Assembly: GCA_034696485.1 (NCBI GenBank)
Contig: JAQIWT010000795.1
Span: 1-15,074 of the forward strand
DNA from: Isohypsibius dastychi
Taxonomy: Eukaryota > Tardigrada > Eutardigrada > Parachela > Isohypsibiidae
DNA length: 15,074 nt
Direction: 5' to 3'
How positions within the stretch are numbered: the first letter of the stretch is position 1; every line of letters starts with the position of its first letter. The position numbers were made by a program, and so were the translations under genes. Shown one piece after another: positions 1-10,200 of the stretch. The notes beneath the pieces were generated by a model. It did no database searches. It saw nothing but the letters and a program-made list of their open reading frames with translations, and was not told the origin of the DNA.

Positions 1-83
1 CAGCAGCCGCTGAGTGGACAACCAAGCGCATTCCATGCCCTCACGACATTCGGTTAGGGGGATGACGCTTTCGTAACACAACG
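1..83 (-). CDS. candidate last exon of gene 1 (tail of second BEN-like domain), partial
   Basis: On the minus strand an acceptor-like TTATAG precedes position 83. In the phase left by the upstream exon (phase 1) the frame stays open for 27 codons to the window edge. It reads VIPLTECREG...MECAWLSTQRLL, loosely like the tail seen in gene A (EPLNRDRISERLSHFARHIF). The acceptor is not pyrimidine-rich. A better-looking acceptor (TTTGTTCTTCAG, exon from 106) would run into TAG at 84-86 in the same phase. So this is either a weak real exon, a damaged exon, or not an exon with the true one lying left of the window. Confidence 0.3.
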
Positions 84-128
84 CTATAAGTTCTCAGTAC
101 TTCGCACTGAAGAACAAACATAAGAGTA

Positions 129-348
129 CTCTGGTCTCTCAACGAATCGGCCATATGGATAGTGAAATCAGTGAGAGAAGACCGAACCAGAGACAGAGAG
201 ACAGAGAGACAGACAGCCGCACACTGGCTCGGGCCAGGAGCAATATAGAAGACTTCTTTATTGATTTTTCTGCTTCTCTGTTGCTTCTGCTCGGGCTTCC
301 CTCACTGATTTTCACTATCCATATGGCCGATTTGTTGAGAGACTAGAG
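129..348. repeat. 220-bp imperfect inverted repeat (MITE-like hairpin)
   Basis: Arms of about 50 bp at 129-178 and 299-348 are reverse complements with a few mismatches; both contain ATCGGCCATATGGATAGTG. Weaker pairing continues inward through an AGAGACAG-rich stretch, so most of the unit could fold back. I see no clear target duplication. It lies wholly inside the last intron of gene 1, and its right end is 10 nt from the donor at 358. The open frame across it (155-346) is a by-product of the repeat. Confidence 0.7.
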
Positions 349-358
349 AACAACTCAC

Positions 359-3300
359 TTTGGATAGCTGTAGCCAGATTGGGATGCAGACGACGTGCCA
401 GCTGGTTCTTCCCTCCGGCATCCCATAGCGAGCCCAGTCGGCGTAATCCGCGTTCCCCACCAAGAAGCTGGCAGAACAAGCACCACTTGAACAAAGACGC
501 AGTTTTACAATCGTTCTCCAGTCTTTGTAGACCGGATGTTTCGACGAAGATGTCAGGGAAAGCAGAATTCAAGAGTTCTTTCTCTTCACCGGGAAGCATA
601 AAGTACCAGGGGCTGGTTTTGTCCTTCAGCTGCACGCACGAATCGGGAATACCTCCGTCTGGTTCCCGTAGCTGCCCATAGAATGAGCGGGCACGTGTTC
701 CATTCGCTTCTGTTATTTCGCTGAATATGATGGACGGCAGCTGGCTGTAAAAAGCGAGAAACACATTAGGATGATCAATCTCAGAATCAGAAAATGTCAG
801 TTGATTATTGTGTTAATGCCGGGGTTGTCAGTGACTCGACCCCTTGTGCTACCACTAGGGGTCGCAAGACCAAAAAACGTCACTAGTTAGTCGGCCAAAT
901 CTCACTTTTCGACCAGTGATCAGCGATTTTGGTCCGGTGAAACTTGGCGACTTCAAAATTTGGTGAAACAACAAAATGGTCACCACGGGATTTGGTCAAG
1001 TTATGAAATCTGACCAACTTGACCGATGAAATCGACCATGGTCGACCATAACACATTTACAAGGATACATTTGAAACAATCCTGAAAAAGGACTCAACCA
1101 AACAAGGTGTTTACCACCTCGGTGAATGCTTGAGGAGAATCAAAACCGTTAGACATCCTCAGAGGCCCACACTTTGAAAACCCCCCCCCCCCCCCCCCCC
1201 CCCCGATCCAGACTGGTCTTCATCCCTCTTATCAGGCTAATTCACGTTCGGCTGTTGTGGTTCTTGAATTCGGACAGCTTGTTTTTTCGAATGGCAGGAT
1301 GTTTCGCGAGTCGTGATGAGATTCGAAGTATGCCTAACTTTGGTAATGACTGGTCACTGACTTGTCTGGTCGAGTGAGATTTGGTGACTTCGATTCTTTG
1401 GTAAAGCAGCTATGATTGACTTTGAAATTTGGTTCACCAAAAGATTTGGTGAAGTTACTTACTCCGTAGTGAAGTGAAGTCTTGCGACCCCTAGCTACCA
1501 CCAAGATTATTTACCGCCCATGATGGCAAGAGCCCAAAAAACATACGAAGTTGAGGCCGAAATCAGATGGTTCTCCGTCCTCTCGTGAAACTGGGCACCC
1601 CCTCGCCTTGATTTAGGAAAATATAACTGGTCTGCTTGCCTCTCTTGCCTCTCCCTCGCTGTGCTGCTTTACTATACCATGGCGAGGGGGTGCCCAGTTT
1701 CACGAGAGGACAGAGTATTTGATCCCAACCTTTCTTCCTTGTCGTCATCACTTAGTGCTTCCTGCGCTTCCTCAGCTGGCTTATGATATATCCAATTAGC
1801 GATTCGATGTGATAGAAACGTTGTGAGCGTCTTGTCATCCACATCCGTCCTCAAAAACTCAAGGGTATTCTTCGCTGCATCCAAGTGCCCTGAAAGAAAA
1901 ATGTCGTCAAACTCGACTCAGATAGCCAGATTAAATCCCACCCTGAATGGCAGCAGTTAGATTCGCGTGTAACAGAGTTGCCAACTGGTGCTTTTCGCCT
2001 GGAACCCGAATCGATTCCCACCGAAGCAATCCGCGTTCTCCACCGATGAGATGACAGAAAAGTGTCCACTTGTACATCGACGCTGTTTTGCAAAAATTCT
2101 CCAATTTGTGTAGGCTGGCTGTCTCGATGTAGATGTCCGGTATGGCTGCGACCAACGGCTCTTTATCTTGACCTGGAATCATGAAATGCCACGGACTGGT
2201 CTTGTCATCCAACTGAACACAGGTGTCCAGAACCGTGCCGACTGGTTCTTTCAGTTCTTTAAGAGAGCAATTTGACCGCAAGGCGCGTCTTTGTAGATAG
2301 TTATCAACTTGGTGTTTCCGCCTAAAAACCAATGTATAAATTTTACCTTTGGCTACATACGGACTGAATCCATGGTATCACCCGTTATTTTACGGAAGAT
2401 TTGATATTGGCATTCTAAATTCATGGGGAAAAAATATGGTACTAACCGCTTTTGGGATGATTTGCTATTGGAAGTAAAGGCTTCTCGTTTTCGGTTCAAC
2501 TTTCCTACAAAAAAAATCGTTCGGGATTGAATTTTGAAGAAGAAGTGACCAGCAGTCAGATTCGATATTCCAACTTACGTCCCACCGTCAAATTCTCATC
2601 GCCGACATTCTCTTCATCCGGATCATCGCTGGCATCACCTGCAAATACGGGGCTATGAAATAAAAGAACGAAACAGGCTTTCACTTGGGAGGACGCGATT
2701 TTGCGGGTTCGCAAAGTGGAGGTTTGAGGTGTAGGTTGGATTAAGCTTTTTCCTGTCTGGAGCGTCTTAAATTCTTAAATCAACCTACACTTCCAACCTC
2801 CACTTTCAAGTCACGCAAAATCGCGTCCTCCCAACTGCACCTCTTGAAATATTCAGAATTTGTCAAAGTTAAAGAAGAAAAACGATTTTTTTTTCAGAAA
2901 AGACAAAGTCAGGCACAAGAAAAGTCAGTCACCTGAATGGACGGATTCGTCTTCGTCATTTCCATCAAAACCACCGAAATCATCAGATGACGAAGTAGGA
3001 ATGACGGAATGAATACCATCTAGTGGCGCAGAGATCTCATCCAATACTTGGGAGTTCGGCAGCTCGCTGTTTCCCAGACAGTTCTCATCATTTCCAACTC
3101 GAAATGAATGACATTCTTCTTTTTCATTTCCAACCTGCAAAAAAATATGTAAAAAAATCCAGTTTTTGGAAATTATATTATGTTGGCTTCGATAAACACG
3201 AACCCGCTCGAGTAAAGCTGTTAAATCATCCATAAATGCAACATTTCTCTTTCCCATTGCCGATTCGATGAATGTTGTAGGGAGTGATTGGTTGTTGATA

Positions 3301-3569
3301 AAGACAGTTGGGATCAGGAGGCATCCTACATTTGAAGCTGCATCTGGAACACAATTGACTCGAACGGACTTCTTGATTCGCGGAATGGATGATAAAAGAT
3401 CCAGCTGGTAAATCAATGCAATTTTCGCTGTGCGGTCAAACGCTTTTTTCCATGGACTTGGGACGAATTCGGGATTCGGATCCAACCGATGAACAAACTG
3501 CGTGAAATCCAGTGACGATTTCGCGGGTAAGGAAACTGGCTGCGGTGGTGGCTTCTTCACGCGATGCAT
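359..3569 (-). CDS. gene 1: LDPNPE-domain protein with two BEN-like domains (3' end uncertain)
   Basis: Exons on the minus strand, by splice signal and phase: 3569-3204, 3134-2933, 2638-2579, 2504-2447, 2321-1942, 1889-1730, 744-359. Phases chain as 0,1,1,2,1,2,1. Exon 1 (122 codons) carries the shared N-terminal domain: LDPNPEFVPSPWKKAFD, then LIYQLD, PRIKK, PTVFIN. Exons 2-4 are an acidic/basic linker (DDFGGFDGNDEDES, then RKLNRKRE). Exon 5 plus 6 and exon 7 each hold a BEN-like domain: SPW..(M)PG, then I(Y/F)(I/V)ET..L, a helix with LFC.L.GGERGL, and an L..AIQ stretch at the intron. The function is probably nuclear and DNA- or chromatin-related, inferred from BEN resemblance only. Oddities: the 985-bp intron 745-1729 holds two transposable elements. 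If that intron is retained, the frame ends at a TAG (1672-1674) inside the 1578-1710 hairpin, giving a 427-residue one-BEN form. The start ATG at 3569 has an out-of-frame ATG 13 nt upstream. Confidence 0.7.
856..1493. mobile_element. non-autonomous hAT-type DNA transposon
   Basis: The terminal inverted repeats are perfect over 15 bp (TAGGGGTCGCAAGAC at 856-870; its reverse complement at 1479-1493). They are flanked by identical 8-bp direct repeats GCTACCAC at 848-855 and 1494-1501. An 8-bp target duplication with TIRs close to C/TAGGGGTCG is the hallmark of the hAT superfamily. Subterminal blocks are also inverted: CCAAATCTCAC followed by CGACCAG occurs near 895-917 and in reverse near 1364-1383. 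The interior has many TTGGTGAA/TTGGTCAA-like words and a poly-C run but no transposase frame, so the element is non-autonomous (638 bp). It sits in an intron of gene 1. Confidence 0.82.
1181..1204. repeat. poly-C tract (24 C)
   Basis: An uninterrupted run of 24 cytosines inside the hAT-type element, a potential G-quadruplex on the minus strand. The open frame through it (a proline run) has no other support. Confidence 0.95.
1578..1710. repeat. 133-bp MITE-like element with perfect 30-bp inverted repeats
   Basis: Positions 1578-1607 and 1681-1710 are exact reverse complements over 30 bp (core GAAACTGGGCACCCCC). They flank a 73-bp pyrimidine-rich centre. The perfect arms suggest a recent insertion or a maintained hairpin. 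No convincing target duplication is visible. It starts 19 nt inside the intron that follows the first BEN-like domain of gene 1 and supplies a stop codon if that intron is not removed. Confidence 0.8.
2685..2834. repeat. 150-bp MITE-like inverted repeat in intron 2 of gene 1
   Basis: Arms 2685-2740 and about 2780-2834 are imperfect reverse complements. They begin with TTGGGAGGACGCGATTTTGC and share AAAGTGGAGGTT and GTGTAGGTTG, around a 40-bp loop. The unit lies entirely inside intron 2 of gene 1 (2639-2932), well away from both splice sites. There is no coding content and no clear target duplication. Confidence 0.75.
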
Positions 3570-3587
3570 CTTCCGTTTTCATTAATG

Positions 3588-3597
3588 CTGAAAACAG
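3588..3597 (-). promoter_or_regulatory. possible trans-splice (or 5'UTR) acceptor of gene 1
   Basis: On the minus strand CTGTTTTCAG ends 18 nt before the ATG at 3569. It matches the TTTTCAG acceptor consensus of nematodes. No donor was identified, so a spliced-leader site is one reading and a 5'UTR intron the other. Confidence 0.35.
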
Positions 3598-4518
3598 GAA
3601 GGAACAAGCTGATCATTCAGCATTATATCTGCGGCAATTCTCGGGCGATGCACTCACAGAGCACAACTACTTCTCAATCCGGAATAGAACAGAATAAAAT
3701 GCAATTTGTTGCAAATAAAACCACAACATTGAACAGAACCGCTCACTGGACTGGAGGCGTACCAAACTCTGTTTTTGGTGACTGAGCCTACCCCCTCATA
3801 GAAGAATGGATTCGTGTGGAGGAACGCCTCGCCCTCTCCAGCTGATATTGAACGAATTTTCCTAGAATCTTTACGGAATTCTGACTTCTCAACTAAAAGG
3901 AAGTCCAGTCTGCTTTATATTACGGCATCTTTGTGTTTTCGAATTCTGAAAGACGCCTATGCTGTTTTCAAAGGAGAACTTGAGATTGGAAATCGTCTTA
4001 GTATTATCTTCTAAGCTTCGAGATGTTTTGCTATTTTGCTGTCGATATCGGTAGCTAGCCAATTTATGAAAACCGTGACTGGTATAATGTCACTGCCTCC
4101 CAATCAAGGAGGAGTTTATTAAACTTACTCACTATAACGACAGTTCGGTGCGAGTGCATACGTAGAATATGAATTCATTTTCTTGTGCCAGCTGACTGTA
4201 AAACACTTTGAAGACTATGATCCCGGCCAATGCCATGGAAAGAAAACATGCTGAAGTCGAGAACCGGTTCCAAATACGTGTGCAGTTTTCTCTGTAACCG
4301 ATTCGCACCGTTACCAAACAAATCCAGTTCTTAAGGGTACCGAGTGAGTGACCACCGGCAAACGGGTGAGTAACCACCTCTTGCACACCTACATTTCCAA
4401 CGGACTTGTGTGCGCCTCTGATCTGGCTAATTTCAAAATAACATCAACTTCTGCCTTTTCTTCCGCGCTTCTTGTGGCTGCATGAAATTCCAATCCTGAC
4501 CTTGAATATTTTCATTTG

Positions 4519-4528
4519 AATTATTTAG
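4519..4528 (+). promoter_or_regulatory. possible trans-splice (or 5'UTR) acceptor of the BED gene
   Basis: AATTATTTAG ends 12 nt before the ATG at 4541, preceded by a T-rich stretch. Its position matches the acceptor-like AGs before the other two visible starts. Spliced-leader addition is an inference. Confidence 0.25.
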
Positions 4529-4540
4529 TAACATCACATC

Positions 4541-6871
4541 ATGAACCGTATTAGAACTAGGAAAGCTCCAGCACCAGCTTCGCTCAACCGTGAGAAATCA
4601 TCACTGGATTTCGATGAATTGGTTCATCATTTGGATCCAAACCCCGAATTCGTACCCCAACTATGGAAGATGGCATTTGATCGCAGTGCAAAAATCGCTT
4701 TAATTTACCAGTTGGATCTTCGTTCATCTGTTCCACGGATCAAGAAGGCTGTTCGTGTCGATTGTGTTGAAGATGGCGAATCAAGATGCGTTCTTATTCC
4801 CACGGTCTTCATCAACGATAAACCACTTACCTCAACATTCGTCAAATCGGCAATAGGAAGAGAAAAGCTGGATGCAGTAGAGGACTTGACAGTTTTGCTC
4901 GAACAGGTAAGAAACTGGCCAAATTGAATTAAGGAGTTGAATTTTGATTTTAAGAGACACCTTTGGTGATTTTGGATGAAATTTCACCACTGAATTTTTT
5001 TCTACGTTTTAGGTTGGAAGCGAAAATATTCACGTGTTTCCTCGTGAAAGAAAACGTTTTCGGGAGAATGGAGTGTTGGCGCCGGAAGTTGGAAGTGGAC
5101 TACCTGAATCGACTGATTACATTCTTCCATCAACTGGACTCTCATCGTTACCGACTTTTCTCAACCCCGAGAATAGTTTCCCGGGTGAAGGTAGATTCAG
5201 TATTTTGGGAGAAGTTCTCGATCAGCCTGAAAATAGTATAGCATTTAATTGGTACGATTTTATTTTATTTTCAAGAATGTTAGTAATTTTATTTGAGCGA
5301 AAATGATTTTTAAAATGACATCAAGTTGGAAAAATTTACTTGATTTTTCGAAGCTTGAATATTGGGTTTTTTTCAGACGGCAACTTGGACGGCTCGGATG
5401 CGAATGATGACGAGCAACCACCGTTCCCAGAACCCCAAGATTTTCAAGGTAGACTTACCGCTCATTACCAGTGTTTGTTGCAAAAAAGTTGTTTTTAAAA
5501 ACTATCAAGCATTTGTTTCGTTCATACAATTTCTTCATACAATTTTTTAAAAAATTCTCATGAACCATAAAGAGTGAAAAGCAAATTGATGATCTACTCC
5601 TCTCGTCCGATCAATGAAATGGTGTCATCTGATTCTGAAAAATACTCAAGATATTATTCAAATTATAAAAGAGTACCTGGTAATAGTGAAATTGCGATCT
5701 TTAAATATCTCACCACTTGAGTAATTGTGAAACACTTTCTGTGCTTACCTCTTCCTGATGGTGACAGTTAAGTTAACTATCCGGGAAAGGGCATGGATAC
5801 TATGTCGTAAAGATACTGTATGAATACAGTGTTTCTTCAAATACTTATATGGTTTTTCTGGTTGTCGAATTTATTTTTCATAAATACGCTGATATCAGCC
5901 TTTTTTCCAGAATTTGGTCGCCGGAAACGTGATGTTTGCCAAACTTCTCATCCCGAGATTGTGGTCAGAAAACGAAGGTATATCGAGCTAGTTGACCAGT
6001 TGTAGGTCAGATCTCGAAGTCGATCATATCGGTATTAAATTCTCGCACAAAAATGTTGTCTGCTAGAAAAATTCTGAATTTTTATTTTGGTCATTGATCG
6101 GAATTGTTACCTTTCTTCCAGACGTAAATCTTCCGCGCCACCTTCTCGCCCAGCTTTATGGATGGGTACGCGCTCTACGGAGGACTCTAGTTCAGAAGCG
6201 AATGGAGACGAGGATCATCACTCTGATCCAGGAGTTCTACATACGAACGGTCAGTGGCCCCATAAGCTTCCAGCTGTGGCACAAGAAATGTATACGGATA
6301 GCTTGTGCTTCTAGATGAGCCGGTTAAAACCAGACGCCAGGAGCGCGCTGGTTCTAGTTCTTCGCAGCAGCAGAGTGTGTTCCGTAAGTGATCCCGTGAT
6401 TCAAATTTTTTTTGCCGATTGAAATTTCGGAAGATCTCAAGTGAACTTGAATGAAATAGCTCAGACTTTCTTGGTCGCGCGTTGACATTTTTGAAAATAA
6501 TTGTCTTCCCAGGTGGGAATCCCCTTCTGAGAAGCCCCTACTGGCAGCATTTTGTTCGTGGGGAAGAATTTCACATGCGTAGTACCAGCCGCGCAGCTTA
6601 TTGCATTTATTGCAATCAAGAACGTGATCCCTCAAAAACTGTCCGTGGAGACTCCTTCAAAATGCACAACCACCTCAAATCCTGCCCTGGTTTTCCTCGG
6701 GTCAGTATCATCTTCTGTATTGATTATGCAGAATACTCAACGGAATTGTTTTTACAGGAGGAACTTGAGAAGCTCACAACCGTGTTTGAACAGATCATCA
6801 CGAATTCCGGAGCTCGAAAGAAATCGCAGTGTCCGGCTGAGACGGCAAAGGCGGACACCGATTCGTCGTAG
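4541..6871 (+). CDS. LDPNPE-domain protein with C-terminal BED-type zinc finger, 393 aa, 8 exons
   Basis: Exons: 4541-4906, 5013-5190, 5377-5448, 5911-5977, 6122-6249, 6315-6383, 6513-6700, 6758-6871. Lengths sum to 1182 nt, and every junction keeps frame to TAG at 6869-6871. Residues about 22-122 are the domain shared with the minus-strand genes (LDPNPEFVPQLWKMAFD, LIYQLD, PRIKK, IPTVFIN). The linker (123-293) alternates acidic (DGSDANDDE), basic (RRKRD, VVRKRRRK) and acidic (SSEANGDEDHH) stretches, then a Q/S-rich segment. Residues about 298-352 form a zinc finger: SPYWQHFVRG, then CIYC, a 17-residue gap, HNHLKSC. The aromatic W..F before C-x2-C...H-x3/5-C fits the BED family, which binds DNA and occurs in chromatin proteins and hAT transposases. 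A short charged, coiled-coil-like tail (EELEKLTTVFEQIITN) ends the protein. Likely nuclear and DNA-binding; the exact role is unknown. It is divergent from gene 1 and convergent with gene A. Confidence 0.78.
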
Positions 6872-7153
6872 TGATCGTTTTTTCATTCCTGAGGAACTCA
6901 CATACTTCTGTGAAATGTCCTTCCTCAGTGGTTGTTGTTTTATTCTTCTGCGGCTGATCATATTTTTATACTGTACATTTCGCATGAAGTTCTCGTTAGT
7001 GGAATCTGATTTATTTGAGAAAGTCTGTTTATGCATCAACCATGCACGGCACATGGAATATGATGTCTATGAAGTACAGTGAGGCTGTCATGGCATGTCA
7101 ACACTGAGCGCACTTAGTTACTCTCAGTTTTTTATGATCCTGATTCACAAAGT

Positions 7154-7159
7154 AATAAA
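7154..7159 (+). terminator. polyadenylation signal of the BED gene
   Basis: AATAAA lies 283 nt after the TAG at 6871 and about 50 nt before the stop codon of convergent gene A. The 6872-7211 gap (340 bp) holds only the two 3'UTRs, which probably overlap. I see no clear AATAAA for gene A. Confidence 0.5.
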
Positions 7160-7211
7160 TATAAAGACAAGTTCCCTCTTTACAGCAAGCAAAAATCAGG
7201 AATCAACTTTT

Positions 7212-10200
7212 TCAGAATAGGAAGGTTAGCTCGCTTTCACCGAAACCAATTTCGGTTTGAGTTTCGGCCAAATCATCACCATCTCCGCCATCTTGATCTG
7301 AACTTCTCTCCTCAGCCTGAGATTTTCGACCAACTGGTCGAGTGACTTTGGAGGTCTTCGTGTCCTTGAAGGTCTTCTCGAAAATATGACGAGCAAAATG
7401 TGACAAGCGCTCAGAAATGCGATCACGATTTAGAGGCTCGGACAGATCAAATACTTTCGCCGTATAACCTGAGAATAACAACAATGTGAAGCAACAAGTT
7501 GAACGTGAAATTGTCTGCAAACCTACTCATGATTGCATCCAGAGCTCCTTCATAACTCAGGAGAGATATTGCGCCAACCTGAATGCATTTTGCTTTCATC
7601 TCAATGAGAACATCCCTTCCACCAACGAGATGCAAAAACAGCTGGCTCAAGAAATCTCTGTATTTAAACTTCTTTGGTCTATTGGGTGCTTCTGGTCCAA
7701 AGTGGCGTTTCAGCGAGTCAAGACGCGATTTGTACACGTAGACTTCAAGACCTTCTGCCAGTTGCTCCTTGTTTGGTCCAGGGGATCTCCAATACTGAGG
7801 GCTCCGGTACAAGTTATCTAAACAAAGTCAAGCTTGCAAACATCAAAACAAATCTGTAATACCGCAGTCCGTACGAACTTCGCATGTTCACACGGCCGGA
7901 CGAAAGCCTGGCAAGCTGTTCAACGCGGTTTTTATAAACTGAATTGGCGAACGAACTTGTGCCCATTGAGATATTTGCGCGAATCAGTGGATGCTTCAAT
8001 TTGAAGAGCTTCTCAGTGTAAGCTGAAAAAAATCCGTCAGAGTAACGACAACTAAAGTAAGAATAACTCACAGCATAACGCTTCAAGCCCGTCGTCGCAA
8101 TCAAGCATTGTGATAGCTCCAATGTTTTTGTATCTGGACTTGAGATCGAATATCACGTCTCGGCCTCCAACGAGATGAAGGAACAGCTGATGCAGGAAAG
8201 AATTAGGGTCACTCTTCTTGCCATTTTCCGGACCGTAGACCCTGATCAGCGACTGGAGGCGTTCTTTGTAGATGAAAATATCCACACCCTCTACCAGTTG
8301 TTCCTGAGTCGGGCCGGGGTTCTTCCAGTACTGATCAGTTCTGTTCAGGTAAACTGAAGAAAACATCGTTGTTTCCAGCTGCAACTCATCACGTTGCTTC
8401 ATCACGTTTTACCGCGTTTGTTAGGGCGAGAATCTTTGTCCGGAATAACGGCATCATTTCTCCCAGATTCTGTTCCGTTTTCTGGTACGTAAATTATCAG
8501 CTCACGACGGCTAAAATGAGGTGAGAAAACAACCAACCCTCTATAGAATCCACTTCTGATTCGTAATTCCGTTGCGGTGACTGACGTTCAGCCGAATAAT
8601 CGGAGTCAGATTCATCTCCATTCTTTTGCTTCTTTTTAGACTTTCTGGCTGACTTCCGATTCCTTGCTTTCGGAGACTTTATTCTACAACAGTAGTAATA
8701 GAATAAGAATGCATGATTCAAATCTACATTAAAAAGAAACCTCACCTCAATTTTTTCAATTCCGCTTTGCGAACACGCTTGAATTTCAGTTTTGCTTCTT
8801 GGTCAATCGAGTTCTCTGGGACAACAAAGCATCTTAAAACAGGGGCTCAAGTTACATTATCCGGTTGTTTCGTGACTTACCATCTGAATCCGAACCGCTA
8901 TGGAGGCTGAGACTTCGTTGTTCATTCTCTCCCATTACAACCTCATCCTCATCTACGAATAACATACCGTTATGAATTCAGAACATGCTGAGGCTCATCA
9001 TCGGGCTCGAAAGCATAATTAGTCAGAGCCATTAGAGACTACGCAACGGTACAGGCCATGAAAAGCAACAAAAAATGCCCACACGTTTTTCTGAATCTTG
9101 CTTAGAGATAGGACGCTTGACCTTCAGAGACCTCCTACTTGACGGAACATACCTCTCGGAAGAAAATTATTCTCACTGCCGTTTGCATCCTCATCCATCA
9201 TGTTGAGATTCGATCCAAAAAACGGAAATATCGAGTTCAGGTCCCGATCATCTTCCGGATTCTCAAGCGTGTGTTCGATCTCTCCATTTGCCTGCATTTC
9301 CAGGTCCGAACTGGGTTCAATATCACCATCACTGAAATCACCCTCTTTTGACAAAGCGGCCTGATTGAACCGGTCTGGAAAACCAGAAAATTAGCGGAAA
9401 ACAATTAAATTCAGCTTAATTTTGATCGTACTTTTTCTGGCACTACGTGTGACAATTGCACGGACTTCCGGTTTCCAGACCGGACCTGTTGATTCATCTA
9501 TCTCCGGTGAATAATCCGAATCGTTGTCAACGTCTCTTTTCCGCTTATTCCTACCTGATTTCATAATCGAATCGAACAGAGAAACAGACCTGGAAAGAAT
9601 ACAAAATTTCACAAGAATTTCGATTCAAAAGTTAGGAAAAGCTTACTTTTTCTGTGCGATATCAAGATTCCGGATGACTGGGTCGAAACCTTCCAGATCG
9701 TTAGCGTTGAATGTCACCCGATCGTTATCTGTAAATGATCGGGTTCAAGATGTCAACCAACTAACAAATAAAACATATTCTGATTGATTTTATCAAGATG
9801 AAAAATTCTACGATGGCCACTTTGGCCGACGTTTATTTCTGCACTAGCTTACCTCCAGGAAGATAATTATTTTCTGTGCTGAGCTCGTCTTCCATCAAGC
9901 CGAAATCACTTCCCAGCAACGGGAAAGCCGAATGCAAGTCGAGTTCGTGAGCGCCACTTTCGACCGGAAGTTCGATTTCGTCATGCACATTTCCTTCACC
10001 GGAAGCCGGACTGACTTCATAGGATTCTTTTCTTCTCGAATCAATTTTCTTCCCTTTGTCATTTGAAGTTCGTGGAATGGGTTCTTCATGCAGATTTAAC
10101 GACACTGATTCAGCATTCTGATTTTCCAGCTGCAAAATAAAACGCAAAACTGTAATCGTTAACTCGAAGAGACGATTTGATGAAATAGTGGTACGAACAT

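Larger units (their letters stand above)
3570..4540. other. divergent intergenic region, no confident gene
   Basis: These 971 bp separate the start codons of gene 1 (minus) and the BED gene (plus), so both promoters must lie here or be shared. I see no convincing TATA box or RNA gene. Two isolated open frames exist. One is 3814-4014 plus (66 aa, protein-like composition such as ADIERIFLESLRNSDF). The other is 4132-4386 minus (84 aa, with a hydrophobic stretch around FLSMALAGIIVFKVF). Neither has paralogues in the window or clear exon signals. They may be remnants of older genes or chance. Confidence 0.5.

Noticed and set aside
1-120. Faint similarity of the window start (GGACAACCAAGCGC...CATGCCCTCAC) to 11548-11575
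   Set aside because: Only scattered matches with indels; no shared exon structure that I could confirm by eye.
315-358. Extension of the 359-744 coding frame to a stop at 315
   Set aside because: It reads into the inverted repeat. A GTGAGT donor at 358 in the same phase as the matching intron in gene 1 (after AAIQ) is the better end.
1174-1377. Open frame with a proline run over the poly-C tract
   Set aside because: Lies inside a transposon-like element, and the proline run is just the homopolymer.
3814-4014. 66-codon plus-strand open frame with protein-like composition
   Set aside because: No paralogue in the window, no clear splice or phase partner, unrecognised; recorded under the intergenic entry only.
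4132-4386. 84-codon minus-strand open frame with a hydrophobic, membrane-like stretch
   Set aside because: A single hydrophobic segment, no recognised family and no convincing exon neighbours. A receptor remnant is possible but unsupported.
6094-6318. Second open frame across exon 5 of the BED gene (LYGWVRALRR... reading), also open in the 10950 copy
   Set aside because: Differences between the two copies fall on third positions of the other frame (6 of 7 synonymous there), and only that frame chains in phase with neighbouring exons.
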